Under the pieces are notes generated by a model. The model was given only the letters and a program-made list of their open reading frames with translations. It was not told where the DNA came from and searched no databases. The translations under genes and the position numbers were made by a program. Below, one piece after another: positions 10,848-21,024 of a stretch of 64,000 nt of DNA (positions are counted from its first letter, which is position 1; each line of letters begins with the position of its first letter). Source of the DNA: Pollenia angustigena (Eukaryota > Arthropoda > Insecta > Diptera > Polleniidae); contig OV884056.1 of the NCBI GenBank assembly GCA_930367215.1, positions 323,112,709-323,176,708 on the forward strand. Reading direction: 5' to 3'.

Positions 10848-11952
10848 TGCCCCTATTGCGGTTCTCCACTCAACTCAGTTTGGTCGTGTTGGAGTCAACC
10901 CAACTTATGCACAGCCAAACCCATTTTAGGTATTGTGATACCCAACTGTTTTTAGTTGAGTTTGCTATAAAGTTGCCAATTTAAAATATCGATTTGCCAA
11001 CTTTAAATTTAACGTTCGACAAGTGAACATTTTATAATTTTTTAAAATAAAAGTATTTTTAATTGTTGTGTTGAATAAAAAGTATTTATTATTGATATTA
11101 GTGTCGACTTATTTTATCATGATGAAAAGGAAAACTCTTGTATAGATGCGCTACGTACAAGAAGACAAATTCGTACTGATTCCAACCCTCTTGAACTTCC
11201 CAGTGCCAAGTAAGAACTTCTAAAAAATAACGAAACTTTATTGTGCCTGATGAGTTTTTCTTCTGGTTGGGGTAGCTGTTGGCCAATCTGCTGGTTGTAT
11301 TATTGGTTCAACTGACTCAGTAAAATTGTCACTTGATGGTGGAATATTTTCAACACCAAATACTTGGCCGTACTTGCAATACAAGAGCTGCGAAGCAGTA
11401 TCCTCAAGGCTGTCGCTTGAGAGTTTCTTTTATTTTTGCCAACCTGTGCCAAGAATATTAAAATTAGATTAAGAAGATTATAAGTGTTTAAAAGAAGTTC
11501 TTGTCGTGGTCCCAAACTATTTAACTTCACTATAAACTCTTCCCATAACTGCTTACAGGAATTTTTCATCATACCAAACAATTTCTAAGTTTCTCTAAAT
11601 AAGCTGGACGAACCGCTAAAATTGAGCTTTCGTTTTTATTTTCAAACTAATAAAAGTTAAAAAAAAAACCCAAAAAGTTATTACAAAAATTTATACGATT
11701 TCTCCATTTTGTTCGATTTTCACCGAATTTAAAAAAAATAAACTTTAACTGCCAATAACACAACTACTTTTTAGCAGTTGTGTGTATTTAACATTTTTGT
11801 CGACCAAACTTTTGCAAAGTTGAAAACGGTAATACCACGAAACAAACAGATACACAACTGAATAGCCAACTGCCTGTTGAGTTTAGAATGGCAATGTGAA
11901 TTTATCAAAGACAACCAAACTGTTACAAGAGTGGAGAACTGCAATAGGGGCA
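10848..11952 (-). mobile_element. PIF/Harbinger-type element, TSD TAA
   Basis: TIRs TGCCCCTATTGC...GTTCTCCACTC (10848 onward) and its inverse ending GCAATAGGGGCA (11952), flanked by TAA at 10845-10847 and 11953-11955, the TWA target of PIF/Harbinger. The interior holds a decayed MYB/SANT-like reading frame on the minus strand but no recognisable DDE transposase. Confidence 0.85.
11235..11650 (-). pseudogene. Decayed MYB/SANT-like (zeste-type) DNA-binding ORF
   Basis: On the minus strand, after a frameshift near 11580, LWEEFIVKLNSLGPRQ matches the second helix pattern LWeeLtxxLNslGPp of zeste/MADF-like MYB domains often paired with Harbinger transposases. RPAYLEKLRN lies just upstream in another frame, followed downstream by a polar tail. 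Several frames are needed, so it is broken. Harbinger elements normally encode such a MYB-like protein beside the transposase, which supports the reading, but the similarity is short. Confidence 0.5.
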
Positions 11953-11960
11953 TAAAATTC

Positions 11961-12292
11961 TTGCAATTTTTTTCAGTGTGTAAAATAACGTAATTAGCAC
12001 TTTATACTAGCACTGAATATTACACGAAAATAATTATTACTAAATTTTGCTTGATTCTCGTCCAAGTTCTTGATTTTAACTTATTTTGTTCTTATTTAGT
12101 AATTTTTTTTTTAATAAAGAAACATTTTGCTTAAACCACGCCAAACATGCATATATGTAAGTATTTAGAATAAGTAATTTTTGGCTTGGACGAGAATCAA
12201 GCTAAATTTAGTAATAATTCTTTTCGTGTAATATTCAGTGCTAGTTTAAAGTGCTAATTACGTTATTTTACACACTGAAAAAAATTTGCAAG
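11961..12292. repeat. Inverted repeat with 107-base arms
   Basis: 11961-12067 is nearly the exact reverse complement of 12185-12292 (shared blocks TTACACACTG, CAGTGCTAG and GACGAGAATCAAGC), with a loop of about 117 bases. Confidence 0.8.
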
Positions 12293-12321
12293 TAGTATTA
12301 CTTGAGTAGTTCTTCAACATT

Positions 12322-13081
12322 TTTCATTTTTCGAATTTATTCTATGAGCTAAATTTCAGTTATGTATTTTATAAAGCTTTTTTGTAATAGTTCTATTCCT
12401 ACAATTTTTCAGAAATGACTTTATACACTACCAGACTATTATATTGTATTTTCTTTTTACATTTTACCTTAGCCTTCCGTTGGAAAGCAATGAGGTATAT
12501 TGAATGTACAGAAAAATTTACAATTATTAGACACCAGCAGAATGTAATGCATTTTCTGGCCCGCTAAAATACAATATAATAGTCTGGTAGTGTATAAAGT
12601 CATTTCTGAAAAATTGTAGGAATAGAACTATTACAAAAAAGCTTTATAAAATACATAACTGAAATTTAGCTCATAGAATAAATTCGAAAAATGAAAAATG
12701 TTGAATATAATATAAAGTTACCTTCGGAAGGAAATAATTCCCAGTTTCTATTTGTTAAAATAGTTGAGTTAAATACATTCAATTTATAAAGTAACACTAT
12801 CCAGTGATACACAAAGAATGCTGACGACGGCCGTAGCGGGCCAGAAAATGCATTACATTCTGCTGGTGTCTAATAATTGTAAATTTTTCTGTACATTCAA
12901 TATACCTCATTGCTTTCCAACGGAAGGCTAAGGTAAAATGTAAAAAGAAAATACAATATAATAGTCTGGTAGTGTATAAAGTCATTTCTGAAAAATTGTA
13001 GGAATAGAACTATTACAAAAAAGCTTTATAAAATACATAACTGAAATTTAGCTCATAGAATAAATTCGAAAAATGAAAAAT
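12322..13081. repeat. Inverted repeat with about 245-base arms plus a partial third copy
   Basis: 12322-12566 pairs with 12836-13081 (including GCCAGAAAATGCATTACATT and TACACTACCAGACTATTATA read in opposite directions). 12567-12755 is a direct copy of 12950-13140. Near identity suggests recent origin or gene conversion between arms. Confidence 0.8.
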
Positions 13082-13378
13082 TTTGAATATAATATAAAGT
13101 TACCTTCGGAAGGAAATAATTCCCAGTTTCTATTGAGTAGTTCTTGTAATATTTGTATATTAATTTCATTTAATTTTATAATAATAAAGTCTTTAAACAG
13201 CAACCAGGGAATAAACGTTCTTAAACGTCGCCAAAGCCTATGGTTCAAACAATATTTGGTAAATTTTTCTTTCCGTGGACTATAGTGCACAATAGCAAAA
13301 AAAACTTTTAAAAATCACTAAATTTAACAAAAAATAATGAAAAATAACACTTCTAATCCATATGTGTTTAAAGTGTAA

Positions 13379-13520
13379 GTGCCGGTTCACACACGTCAAG
13401 TTTGACTGTTCAAGTCTTGAGTTTTTAGGAGAGAAGGGAAAAGAGAATGCCATTTCTTTTCCCCTCTCTCCTAAAAACTCAAGACTTGACGAGTCAAACT
13501 TGACGTGTGTGAACCGGCAC
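13379..13520. mobile_element. Palindromic Harbinger-type MITE, TSD TAA, copy 1
   Basis: 142 bases, almost fully self-complementary, ends GTGCCGGTTCACAC / GTGTGAACCGGCAC, flanked by TAA at 13376-13378 and 13521-13523. The hairpin loop lies around AGAATGCCATTTCTTT. A second copy of identical length is at 14392-14533. Confidence 0.9.
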
Positions 13521-13523
13521 TAA

Positions 13524-14201
13524 CACAGGGATGTTAAATGGGGTTTTATATTTTGTACCAACTTCCAAAAAAAAATTTACTTTTTAGACCTTCACGGTAC
13601 CTTTTTTTAAATTTATTAAAACAACAAAAAAGGACATACAATTCAATTGTACACAAAAAAAAAAAAAAAAAAAACTTAACATTAACATATATTATATGTA
13701 TGAATAAAATAAGTTACATAAAAGTCATATAAATATATGAGATCAAAATAAGGCAAATATGTTATTTAATAAACTATTGGGAACTTTTACATCCTAGCAG
13801 CATGAATTTGTCGATATTAACCAAGCCTTTGTATGAGACTTGACAATTTTGGCACATGTAGTCTGTTTCTTTTCTTAGTTTTAAATACATATATTTTGAA
13901 AAGAAAAAATTCTTTCCACACTTGCAGACGAATGTGAATGGAACCACATCAAAACTTCGTTGTTGACGAGATGAAAAAGTAAAGCGTGTCACGCAATCAA
14001 TTGCCACATTGCGCTTAGTCGCTCTACACACCACAATACTAGTCGCATATAATGCAATGAAAAGAACTCAATCTTTTGTTTGCTGTACTAAAAATTCAAA
14101 AAGGGGGAACTATGACAAATTAGTTACGGTAGTACCACGGTACTTTAGAAGGTCAAAATGTATAAAAAAAAAAATGACAATTGTACCACCTGATGCAACA
14201 A
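13524..14201. other. Unassigned AT-rich DNA
   Basis: Contains A-runs near 13655-13675 and no recognisable gene. The 86-codon minus-strand frame 13774-14034 has scattered Cys residues (CKCGK, CQNCQ) that vaguely suggest a zinc ribbon, but nothing else supports it. Confidence 0.4.
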
Positions 14202-14345
14202 TTTTTTTTTTAATTCCCTAAACTAATGCCGCGATGCTCTACGATTGTCTGCAGGAGCGAAACCAGAGTCTCTGGCGTGAATCGAACCCCCGACACCGGT
14301 GCTGATAGACTAGCTCACTGCCAGCTAGCCTACCGGGACACTCTA
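14202..14345 (-). mobile_element. tRNA-type SINE, family 1, copy B
   Basis: Minus strand: TAGGCTAGCTGGCAG (A-box-like, close to TRGYNNARNNGG), then GGTTCGATTC (B box, plus-strand 14279-14288), then a body shared with 3233-3377 and an A-tail of about ten (14202-14212). Better preserved than copy A. Confidence 0.65.
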
Positions 14346-14386
14346 GAAATGTTGTAACGGTTTATTTTAAGGTTGACAACCGATAC

Positions 14387-14713
14387 TGTTAGTGCCGGTT
14401 CACACATGTCAAGTTTGACTCGTCAAGTCTTGAGCTTTTAGGAGAGAAGGGAAAAGGGCATGCCATTTCTTTTCCCCTCTTTCCTAAAAACTCAAGACTT
14501 GACGAGTCAAACTTGACGTGTGTGAACCGGCACTTAGAGTCAAACCAGTTGGTAAACTTAATTGTTTAACTAATGATATTTTATTAATTACAATAGATCG
14601 TACTTCTATAAAACCAAAGCGGAAGTGGTCGATTCATGGCATATGCAAATGAAACGTCAAAAATGTCATTATTAAAATACGGTAAGGGGATGCCAGATTA
14701 TTTATTTCTAACA
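14387..14713 (-). repeat. Ty3/gypsy 3' LTR, split by a MITE
   Basis: Minus-strand LTR starting TGTTAG (14713-14708) and ending CTAACA (14387 side), with a TATAGAAG promoter-like box. The MITE at 14392-14533 lies near its end, so the true LTR is about 182 bases. The last 65 bases recur at 17196-17265 next to the gag end, showing the paired 5' LTR. Confidence 0.75.
14392..14533. mobile_element. Palindromic Harbinger-type MITE, TSD TTA, copy 2
   Basis: 142 bases with ends GTGCCGGTTCACAC / GTGTGAACCGGCAC, flanked by TTA at 14389-14391 and 14534-14536. It is inserted five bases from the outer end of the gypsy 3' LTR. Confidence 0.9.
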
Positions 14714-14814
14714 TTACCCCGGACTTAATTTTACAACCGCAATTAATAAAAAAAATTACAAGAATATTTGATTTCTGTGTCTCCGTATATTTCTTTTTAT
14801 TGTTCCTACGATGT

Positions 14815-15558
14815 TCATGTTTGCACCAATAATTTTTTTATTGTACCCTTGAGCCACCTTGACCCTCTTGAGAAATTTCGTGCTAACACTGGATCATTTA
14901 CTGCAAATTTTGAGATATTAGGAGTATATGGTTTGGGTTTTGGGAATAACGCTTCTAGGATTACTTTTGGTTGTCGACCATGCAATAGTTCAGCTGGTGA
15001 TTTTCCCGTTTCGTGATTTGGTTTGCTTCTATATGTAGCCAGGTATTTGTACAAGGTCTTTTCGACGCTTTTTCTCCTCTTTTAAAATTTTTGAAAAGGC
15101 TTCCTTAAACGTTCTCACAAATTGTTAGCTGTTCCATTTGATGCCGGATGGAATGGTGCAGTTGTGAGGTGTTGAATATCATTTTTAACGCAAAATTGTT
15201 TGAACTCATATGGAGTGAATTGTGTTCCATTGTCTGTCACAATGGTATTCAGTAAGCCCTCAATGGAAATTATACGTTGAAGACACGCTATGGTAGATGT
15301 AGATGTTGCTGAAGATAACTCAATCGTATATGGAAATTTTGAATACGCATCAATGATAATCAACCACACCCGACTATAAAATGGACCCGCGAAATCTAAA
15401 TGAATGCGGTCCCATGGATGACAAGGATTTGGCCAGTGCAAAAATTCTCTCTTTGGATGATTGGATGATGCGAGGCATATATCACATGTATCATGTTTTT
15501 TCTCTATTGCTTTGTCAATAGCAGGAAACCACACATAACGTCTAGCCATCTCTTTCAT
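14815..15558 (-). pseudogene. Gypsy integrase, broken
   Basis: Zinc-binding CDICLASSNHPKR, then catalytic core HLDFAGPF (first Asp) and VTDNGTQFTPYEF (second Asp), then HPASNGTANN, where the third catalytic Glu expected in NGxAE is Asn, followed by a stop at 15115. After a gap the C-terminal part (YRSKPNHETGKSPAELLHGR ... PVLARNF) is in another frame at 14815-15054. Confidence 0.88.
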
Positions 15559-16019
15559 ACGGCTTTTACCTCAATGACCATCATGTAGCATATTTACGAT
15601 TTCTTTTTGTAAAACCTCGGGTATGACAACTCTCAAGTACTCAGTTTGCAGAAGTAAAATTCCGCTTCCTATTATAAAATGGTTCAATATTACCTTGAGA
15701 TTTTGGAATTGTCTTTGGCCAGTCATGTTGAACGTAATCACACACTATCTTAGTAACGCACTCTGCTGCTTTTCGGTCCAATTAAAATTGACATCTTTCT
15801 TTCTTAATTCATTTAACGGTGCTGCATGTGTCGAAAAATTATCAATGAATTTGTTGTAAAAGTTTATTTTTCCTACGAATGATTCAAGTTCTTGGATATT
15901 TTGAGGTCGGGCATGAGTTTGATCGCTTCTACTCTTCTTTCTGACGGCATAATACCGTTTCTGTCAATTATATGGCCAAAATATTATATATACTTTTGAG
16001 CAAATTCACATTTATTTTC

Positions 16020-16720
16020 TTAACATTTTAGACCGTGAGATTTAAGCCTCTTAAAAATTTCTTCAACGTTCCGTAAGTGTTCTTCATTAGTTGAGCCAGT
16101 TACAATAATATCGTCCAAATATACTGCGCTGTGCGGTAACCCTGCAATAACTTCCTCCATCAGTCTTTGAAATAAGCCAGGCGCACTAGAGACCCCAAAT
16201 GGCATTCGTAAAAATTGATATAACCCGAAAGGTGTATTTATTACCAAAAATTTTTTGAAAATTCAGCCAACTCCACCTGTAAGTACGCTTCGCTCAAATC
16301 AATTTTTGTAAAAAATTTACCACCTTGTAATTTATGAAATAGTTCTTCAATACGTGGAATTGGATACCTGTCTACTTCGATTTGGGGGTTAATGGTCACC
16401 TTGAAATCAGCGCATATTCTTAACCTCCCGTCTGGTTTCTGCACTACTACAATCGGAGCTGCCCCCTCGCTGCTTGTAACAGATTTTAAAACATCTATAC
16501 CTTCAAGCCTTTTCAACTCTAAACGCACAGCTTCATATTGGGAAAATGGTAAATTGTATGGTTTGTGAAATTTTGGGGTAGCATTACCTTTTAATTTTAT
16601 GTCGGCTTTCAATGTTTTGCATAACACCAATTCTGCTGAAAAAATTTCAGAAAAATTGCCGGCCATTTGTTTTAATGATGTGATCAAACTCTCACGACAT
16701 GCCTGACCTGTAAACCTCAT
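16020..16720 (-). pseudogene. Gypsy reverse transcriptase, broken
   Basis: N-terminal part 16241-16720: GAAPIVVVQKPDGRLRICAD (motif 2/3) and FTKIDLSEAYLQV (motif A, catalytic Asp). After a frameshift near 16245: PFGLYQFLRMPFGVSSAPG and VYLDDIIVTG (motif C, YLDD intact). The finger-palm order is complete, so decay is mainly by the shift and by loss of the following RNase H. Confidence 0.9.
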
Positions 16721-16729
16721 ATGGCGGAA

Positions 16730-17180
16730 ATGATAATTTAAATTTTAAAACGTTAAACCAATCTAGGCCTAGGATGTTTGTAGCCTCCTCGCAGTCTACC
16801 ACCAGCAACGGGAGTCTTCTACGCATATGTTCCCATACAACATCTACCTCTATCACGCCTTTCAATTTTAAAAGATTGCCACCATACGCCTTTAATACCT
16901 TATCGGTACTCTGACATTTGGGTTGCCCCGATTTCTCATGTATTTAGCCCTATTCACTTTGTGACTCCATTTGCACAAAGTGTTGCTCCATCTGCTGTAT
17001 GTACGTTGACAACTTCTCAACATTTTTGTCAAATGTTCTGAATACAGGCACGGTGTGTGTTTGTTCTCTACTTAAAACACGTTGTAGCGATAAAATATTG
17101 TTTTCAAGCGTTTGTTGAAGCAGCTGCCGATTTACTTCTTGAAAGGAGAGCAACACGTTTTTTAACGTTGCCTCGTCCAT
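16730..17180 (-). pseudogene. Gypsy gag start and protease tail remnants
   Basis: ATG at 17180 opens a 76-residue gag-like frame with glutamine-rich coiled-coil character and VPVFRTFDKNVEKLSTYI, a typical start of the gypsy capsid. Protease remains (about 16950-16730) are visible as LLVVDCEEATNILGLDW, the C-terminal ILGxxW block. Most of capsid and nucleocapsid is deleted between them. Confidence 0.65.
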
Positions 17181-17195
17181 CCTCGTCGCCAGTTA

Positions 17196-17265
17196 TTAGA
17201 GTCAAACCTGTTGGAAAACTTAATTGTTTAATTAATGATATTTTATTAATTACAATTAGGGTTTT
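17196..17265 (-). repeat. Gypsy 5' LTR remnant
   Basis: Matches the inner 65 bases of the 3' LTR (shared blocks AGAGTCAAACC, TAATGATATTTTATTAATTA). The outer part is replaced by the hAT remnant starting near 17264. Confidence 0.75.
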
Positions 17266-18133
17266 TAATTTCCCGGACTTTTTCTATTCCCGGGAAACGA
17301 AACAAAAAAAAAATCTTATTCCCGGGAATCCCGGGATTCGTTGAGTAAAACAATGATTTCATTAAATGAGTTCAAGACAAAACTTTTTACTTTTTTAAAA
17401 GAATATATAACTATACAACAGTCCAAAAAAATTAGCTTTATTATTTCCACAGAAAACTAAAAAAAAACCAAATAAATTGTTACATTCATATGTACATGCA
17501 TATTATATATTTTTTTTTTTTTTTTGGGAGATCACGAATTATAAAAACTTATTAATATTTAGTAGTTATTATAAATAGCAACATGGTAAAATTAATTTTC
17601 TTTTAAGAAAAATTTTTTAGCATTAATTTAAGCATTTAAAAGCTTATCAGAGATTCTATTTATAATCCTTGTTGAAATGTATACATATTGCCTGTTACCG
17701 AAAACGTGCTCTCGCTTTCTACAGACGTTGGTTTTATAGTAAGAAGCGCATCATACAAAGATTATAAATTTGTTGGCCTGTTACCCGTGACCCAATAGAC
17801 GTCAAAATCTTTTTTTAAGATATTTTCAGGCTTTTGTATTTTCTTTACATTTATTTTATTAGAATTTGTAGATGGTTCAACATCTGGTGTTGGTGATGGT
17901 GTATCGTGTACATTTTCATTTTCTACTTCAAGAAGCTTTTTAAACATTTCATCAACAATTAAAAATACCGTTTATTTATTGGCGTACGAAAAATAGTTCG
18001 ATTTGTAGAAAGCTTTTAGTAATTTTAATAAAGAATATATTTTTTTTGCTCGTTCTTTAACGATGCTAACAAATTAAAATTTAAAAAAATTTCATTTGAA
18101 ATTCCCGAAAATTTCCGGAAAAAATTTCCCGGG
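17264..18133 (-). pseudogene. hAT transposon remnant with C-terminal dimerisation domain
   Basis: Minus strand translation (about 17950-17600): KKDFDVYWVTGNRPTNL, then a stop, then YDALLTIKPTSVESE followed by TFSVTGN. This is the LLTIPPTSVESERxFS block of hAT transposase dimerisation domains; stops interrupt it. Both edges are rich in CCCGGGAA motifs (17267-17335, 18095-18133), probably subterminal repeats. The right end abuts a SINE and no TSD could be set. Confidence 0.75.
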
Positions 18134-18436
18134 AATAATTAGTATTGTGGTTATTTTGTTGAACTATTTATGGTTTTTAATCCAAATTTTTAATATTTTT
18201 AATTAGGCTTAAGTTCATCAAATTTAATTTTCATTAAATTATTTTTATGAAGAAAGGAATTTTACAACATGAAAATTAATTAAAATTTACTGATAATTTT
18301 TCATTCTTGACTCAATCTGGGCTCGAACCCATGCGTTTTTACGGACAGGTTACCCTGACATGTTTCGATTGCAACCACTCAATCTCCTCAGAGGGCTTGC
18401 CGTTTAACACTCGCAGCCATCGACGACTGCTGACGT
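18134..18436 (-). mobile_element. tRNA-type SINE, family 2, copy 1
   Basis: Read on the minus strand: GAGATTGAGTGGTTGC (A-box-like), 45 bases on GGTTCGAGCC (B box at 18320-18329), then an AT-rich body ending in ACTAATTATT with no poly(A). About 97% like copy 2, judged by eye. The 5' flank of the head (GGCTGCGAGTGTTAAACGG) is also shared. Confidence 0.65.
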
Positions 18437-18704
18437 CATTAGTCAAACATCAATCCTTAAACCAAATTGTATTTAACCTTTGGTAGATCGAAATTTGCTT
18501 TGAATGATTATCTATTTTAATTTATTTTACATGTTCTTCCTTTACTTCTGTTTTTTCGTACTTTTGTCAAGAATTCTTCTTGAGGTTCAAAGTACATATT
18601 TTTGTTTTGTTTTTTCATATTTTTTGTCTTTCTTTTTCTTGCTGACCTTTTCAGCACAACTTGAAGGACAAATGCAAACATAGAGCTCGTGCCTTAGCTT
18701 TAAC
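18437..18704. other. Spacer between SINE copies
   Basis: AT-rich, no gene seen; ends in TTTAAC before copy 2. Confidence 0.5.
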
Positions 18705-19006
18705 AATAATTAGTATTGTGGTTATTTTGTTGAACTATTTATGGTTTTTAATCCAAATTTTTAATATTTTTAATTAGGCTTAAGTTCATCAAATTTAATT
18801 TTCATTAAATTATTTTTATGAAGAAAGGAATTTTACAACATGAAAATTAATTAAAATTTACTGATAATTTTTCATTCTTAACTCAATCTGGGCTCGAACC
18901 CAGGCGTTTTTACGGACTGGTTACCCTGACATGTTTTGATTGCAACCACTCAATCTCCTCAGAGGGCTTGCCGTTTAACACTCGCAGCCATCGACGACTG
19001 CTGACG
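18705..19006 (-). mobile_element. tRNA-type SINE, family 2, copy 2
   Basis: Direct repeat of 18134-18436 with the same ends (AATAATTAGTATTG ... GCTGACGT). Flanks CTTTAA / TTTAAG may be a short TSD. B box at 18891-18900. Confidence 0.65.
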
Positions 19007-19192
19007 TTTAAGTGTAAATGTGTTTCTATGTGTCACACAGACGATGCTGGATGGAAAATCCAAAAAATTGAGATATGATGGTTAATATTACATCTAGCAG
19101 ATGTGCACGAGTGAATTTGCCTGCATGACAAACATTTGAAAAGTGTATTTAGTGCTTTACTGATTTAAGTTTATGCTGTTATTTTAATAATA

Positions 19193-19323
19193 TTGGCCCA
19201 TATTCATAGTCAAAATAAAGTCGACTTTAATTTAAAACCGGCTTTAAATGGATGTCAACACCATTGTTCTAAAGTACACTTTAGAAAAAGTTGACTTTAT
19301 TTTTGACTTTGAATAGGGGTCAA
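19193..19323. mobile_element. Short MITE, TIR TTGRCCCMTATTCA, probable TA target
   Basis: 131 bases. The left TTGGCCCATATTCATAGTC pairs with the inverted right end GACTTTGAATAGGGGTCAA; the inner arms (AAAATAAAGTCGACTTT) also pair. TA flanks both sides, but AT-rich context makes the TSD ambiguous. Confidence 0.6.
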
Positions 19324-19338
19324 TATTTTTAGTTGAAA

Positions 19339-19695
19339 CCCTGCTAGCATTTGGAAGATCGTTTGAGTAATTTTTGAGTACTTTTGGTGAATAAACACTG
19401 ATTAATCACTTGTACGATTAAAAATCGACACAAAAATGACTCGCGCTTATGATATAAAAGTTTTTGATTTAAAACTCAATAACAATATTAAAAAAGAGTC
19501 GAAAATGTCCCTAAACTTATAAAAAAACGAATCATATATGACCCTTCAAGAAGCGTCGCGGCTGGGGTACAATTTTCTCCCAACAAAAGTATCATTTATG
19601 ATCAGAAAATGAGCGCATATTCTGGTATTTTAATCGCGCTGAAGATTCAAAAGAGACTCGAATATGATTCAAAATTGCAAAAAATGCTAGCTGGG
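19339..19695. mobile_element. MITE, TIR CCCWGCTAGCATTT, copy 1
   Basis: Ends CCCTGCTAGCATTT and AAATGCTAGCTGGG. The interior holds tandem-like TGACTC / GAGTCG motifs. An inverted, diverged copy lies at 40334-40712. TSD not clear here. Confidence 0.7.
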
Positions 19696-20304
19696 ACTCA
19701 ATTAATAAAATCTGTGGCATCTTGGCAAAACATCTTAAGTCAAATTTAAAAAGTTGAATAAAAAATTGGTTATCATACGAATTTTCATTCAAAAAACATT
19801 TTTGTGTACGTTTTAAAATTTTGTATTATAAACAAAATTTTCTTTAATTTGGTTTATTTTAATATTTGATAAAAATGATTTTTTCGCCGAGTTTTGTTGG
19901 CTATCTTATCTCGACTTAAGATGTTTTGTCAAAATGCCACAGAAATATAATACCCCAGCGGTAACTTAAATGAATAAAGAGGCCTAATATAAGGCCTTAT
20001 TTAGCAGTCACAAGCTCTTCTCGTCGCATTCCATACTTTTTTATTTTTTACACAGGTTGTCATTGGGAGCCAGCTCTTCCACACTGCTTTTAATATCAAC
20101 TACGATCCCTTCCCAAAGAATGAAGTAAGGAAGGTCACTTAAGAATGGTAACGGGATCAAAAACAATAATTATTTTGCTTTTGCTTGTGCAAAAAAAAAA
20201 CAATACAAAAAATGTTACTCCTTCTATACTCCCTTCTCATAGAAGCGAGTGTGTCTTATCTTTTAAATACCAATGAGCCGAGGCCTTCTATGAGGCATTC
20301 TTTA

Positions 20305-20925
20305 AGGCCAGTTTACACGGTAATACAATGTATTACTAGAATCAAAATATTATGAAATTGTCTCCGTGTTTAAAAGAAAAAAATAAAAATACATGTTTAC
20401 ACGGTTGGTATAAATAAAATCAAAAATAACAACAAAAAAGCAGATGGCTGCAGTCAAGGCGAATTGACTAGAAGGTGAGGTCAACTCTACAAATACAATG
20501 CTTCTGTGGTCGGATTGTCAAAAATATTGCTAGTAAAAAAACAGGTTTGTTTACATAAAAAACTAGTTTGTATACAAACTTTGACAAGTCGACCACCGAA
20601 AACAAACACCATATGTTGACTTGACCCCACCTTCTAGTCAATTCGCTTTGGCTGCAGTTTTAAATTTGTACAAAAACAACATAAAAATTTCCTGAGTTGA
20701 TTTTAGTTGTTTTTGTAATTGTATAAAAATGCTACCACCTTTAATATACTCTGTTAAAATACACCTCTGGTGTGATGAGGATACATACGTTTCTAAAATG
20801 GTTTAGAAAAAAAGCATTTACCGACCGCTTGTCAGATTTTGTTGCTTTTACATGATAATATTTTTCTCATACTTCATCATTTTTTGCAATGTCGTAATAC
20901 ATTGTATTACCGTGTAAACTGGCCT
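20305..20925. mobile_element. Harbinger-type MITE, TIR AGGCCAGTTTACACGG, TSD TTA
   Basis: Ends AGGCCAGTTTACACGGTAAT and its inverse at 20906-20925, flanked by TTA (20302-20304, 20926-20928). TIR identity extends for about 34 bases through TACAATGTATTAC. Confidence 0.88.
20455..20650. mobile_element. P-element-like MITE, 8-bp TSD GCTGCAGT
   Basis: TIRs of about 30 bases (CAARGCGAATTGACTAG, then AAGGTGRGGTCAA; two mismatches) with exact 8-bp flanks GCTGCAGT at 20447-20454 and 20651-20658. The length of TIR and TSD, CA start and AAGGTGG block near position 20 recall P-element ends. A hAT origin is the alternative. Confidence 0.75.
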
Positions 20926-21024
20926 TTAGCAGTTAGATAAGAATAGTAATTGAATCAAAAAAATTTTTAAGCAGGCCTTTAAAAAGGCCTGATGTAAGAA
21001 GGTCTTCTGAGTTTTCCCGCTGGG

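Larger units (their letters stand above)
10788..13225. repeat. Foldback-like palindromic complex
   Basis: Outer arms: 10796-10845 (TTTATTCCCTGGTTGCTATT...) match the reverse complement of 13165-13222. Inside lie two further long inverted-repeat pairs (11961-12067 with 12185-12292, and 12322-12566 with 12836-13081) plus a direct copy at 12567-12755 of part of 12950-13140. A Harbinger element was later inserted at 10848-11952. This is a foldback-type element or a product of repeated inverted duplication; no coding was seen. Confidence 0.7.
14714..17195 (-). mobile_element. Decayed Ty3/gypsy LTR retrotransposon, internal region
   Basis: On the minus strand the order is gag start (17180), protease remnant (about 16950-16730), RT (16720-16020), degraded RNase H (about 16020-15560) and integrase (15558-14815), the normal gypsy gag-PR-RT-RH-IN order. 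After the 5' LTR piece comes CTGGCGACGAGGATGG, a plausible tRNA primer site, and then ATG of gag. Frames are broken in many places, so it is non-functional. Confidence 0.9.
19953..21024. mobile_element. DNA element with CCCAGCGG ends, TA target, host of two nested insertions
   Basis: Left CCCCAGCGGTAACTT and right AAACTC...CCCGCTGGG, flanked by TA on both sides. AGGCCT(T) motifs recur near both ends. A Harbinger-type element (20305-20925) lies inside, itself carrying a P-like MITE (20455-20650). Without them about 450 bases remain, with no coding. Confidence 0.55.

Noticed and set aside
13774..14034. Minus-strand frame with paired cysteines (CKCGK, CQNCQ)
   Set aside because: Spacing is suggestive of a zinc ribbon but length, context and lack of splice or start signals do not support a gene.
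18300..18345. tRNA gene suggested by GGTTCGAGCC box
   Set aside because: No cloverleaf can be drawn around it and it occurs in two dispersed copies with the same tail; treated as a SINE.
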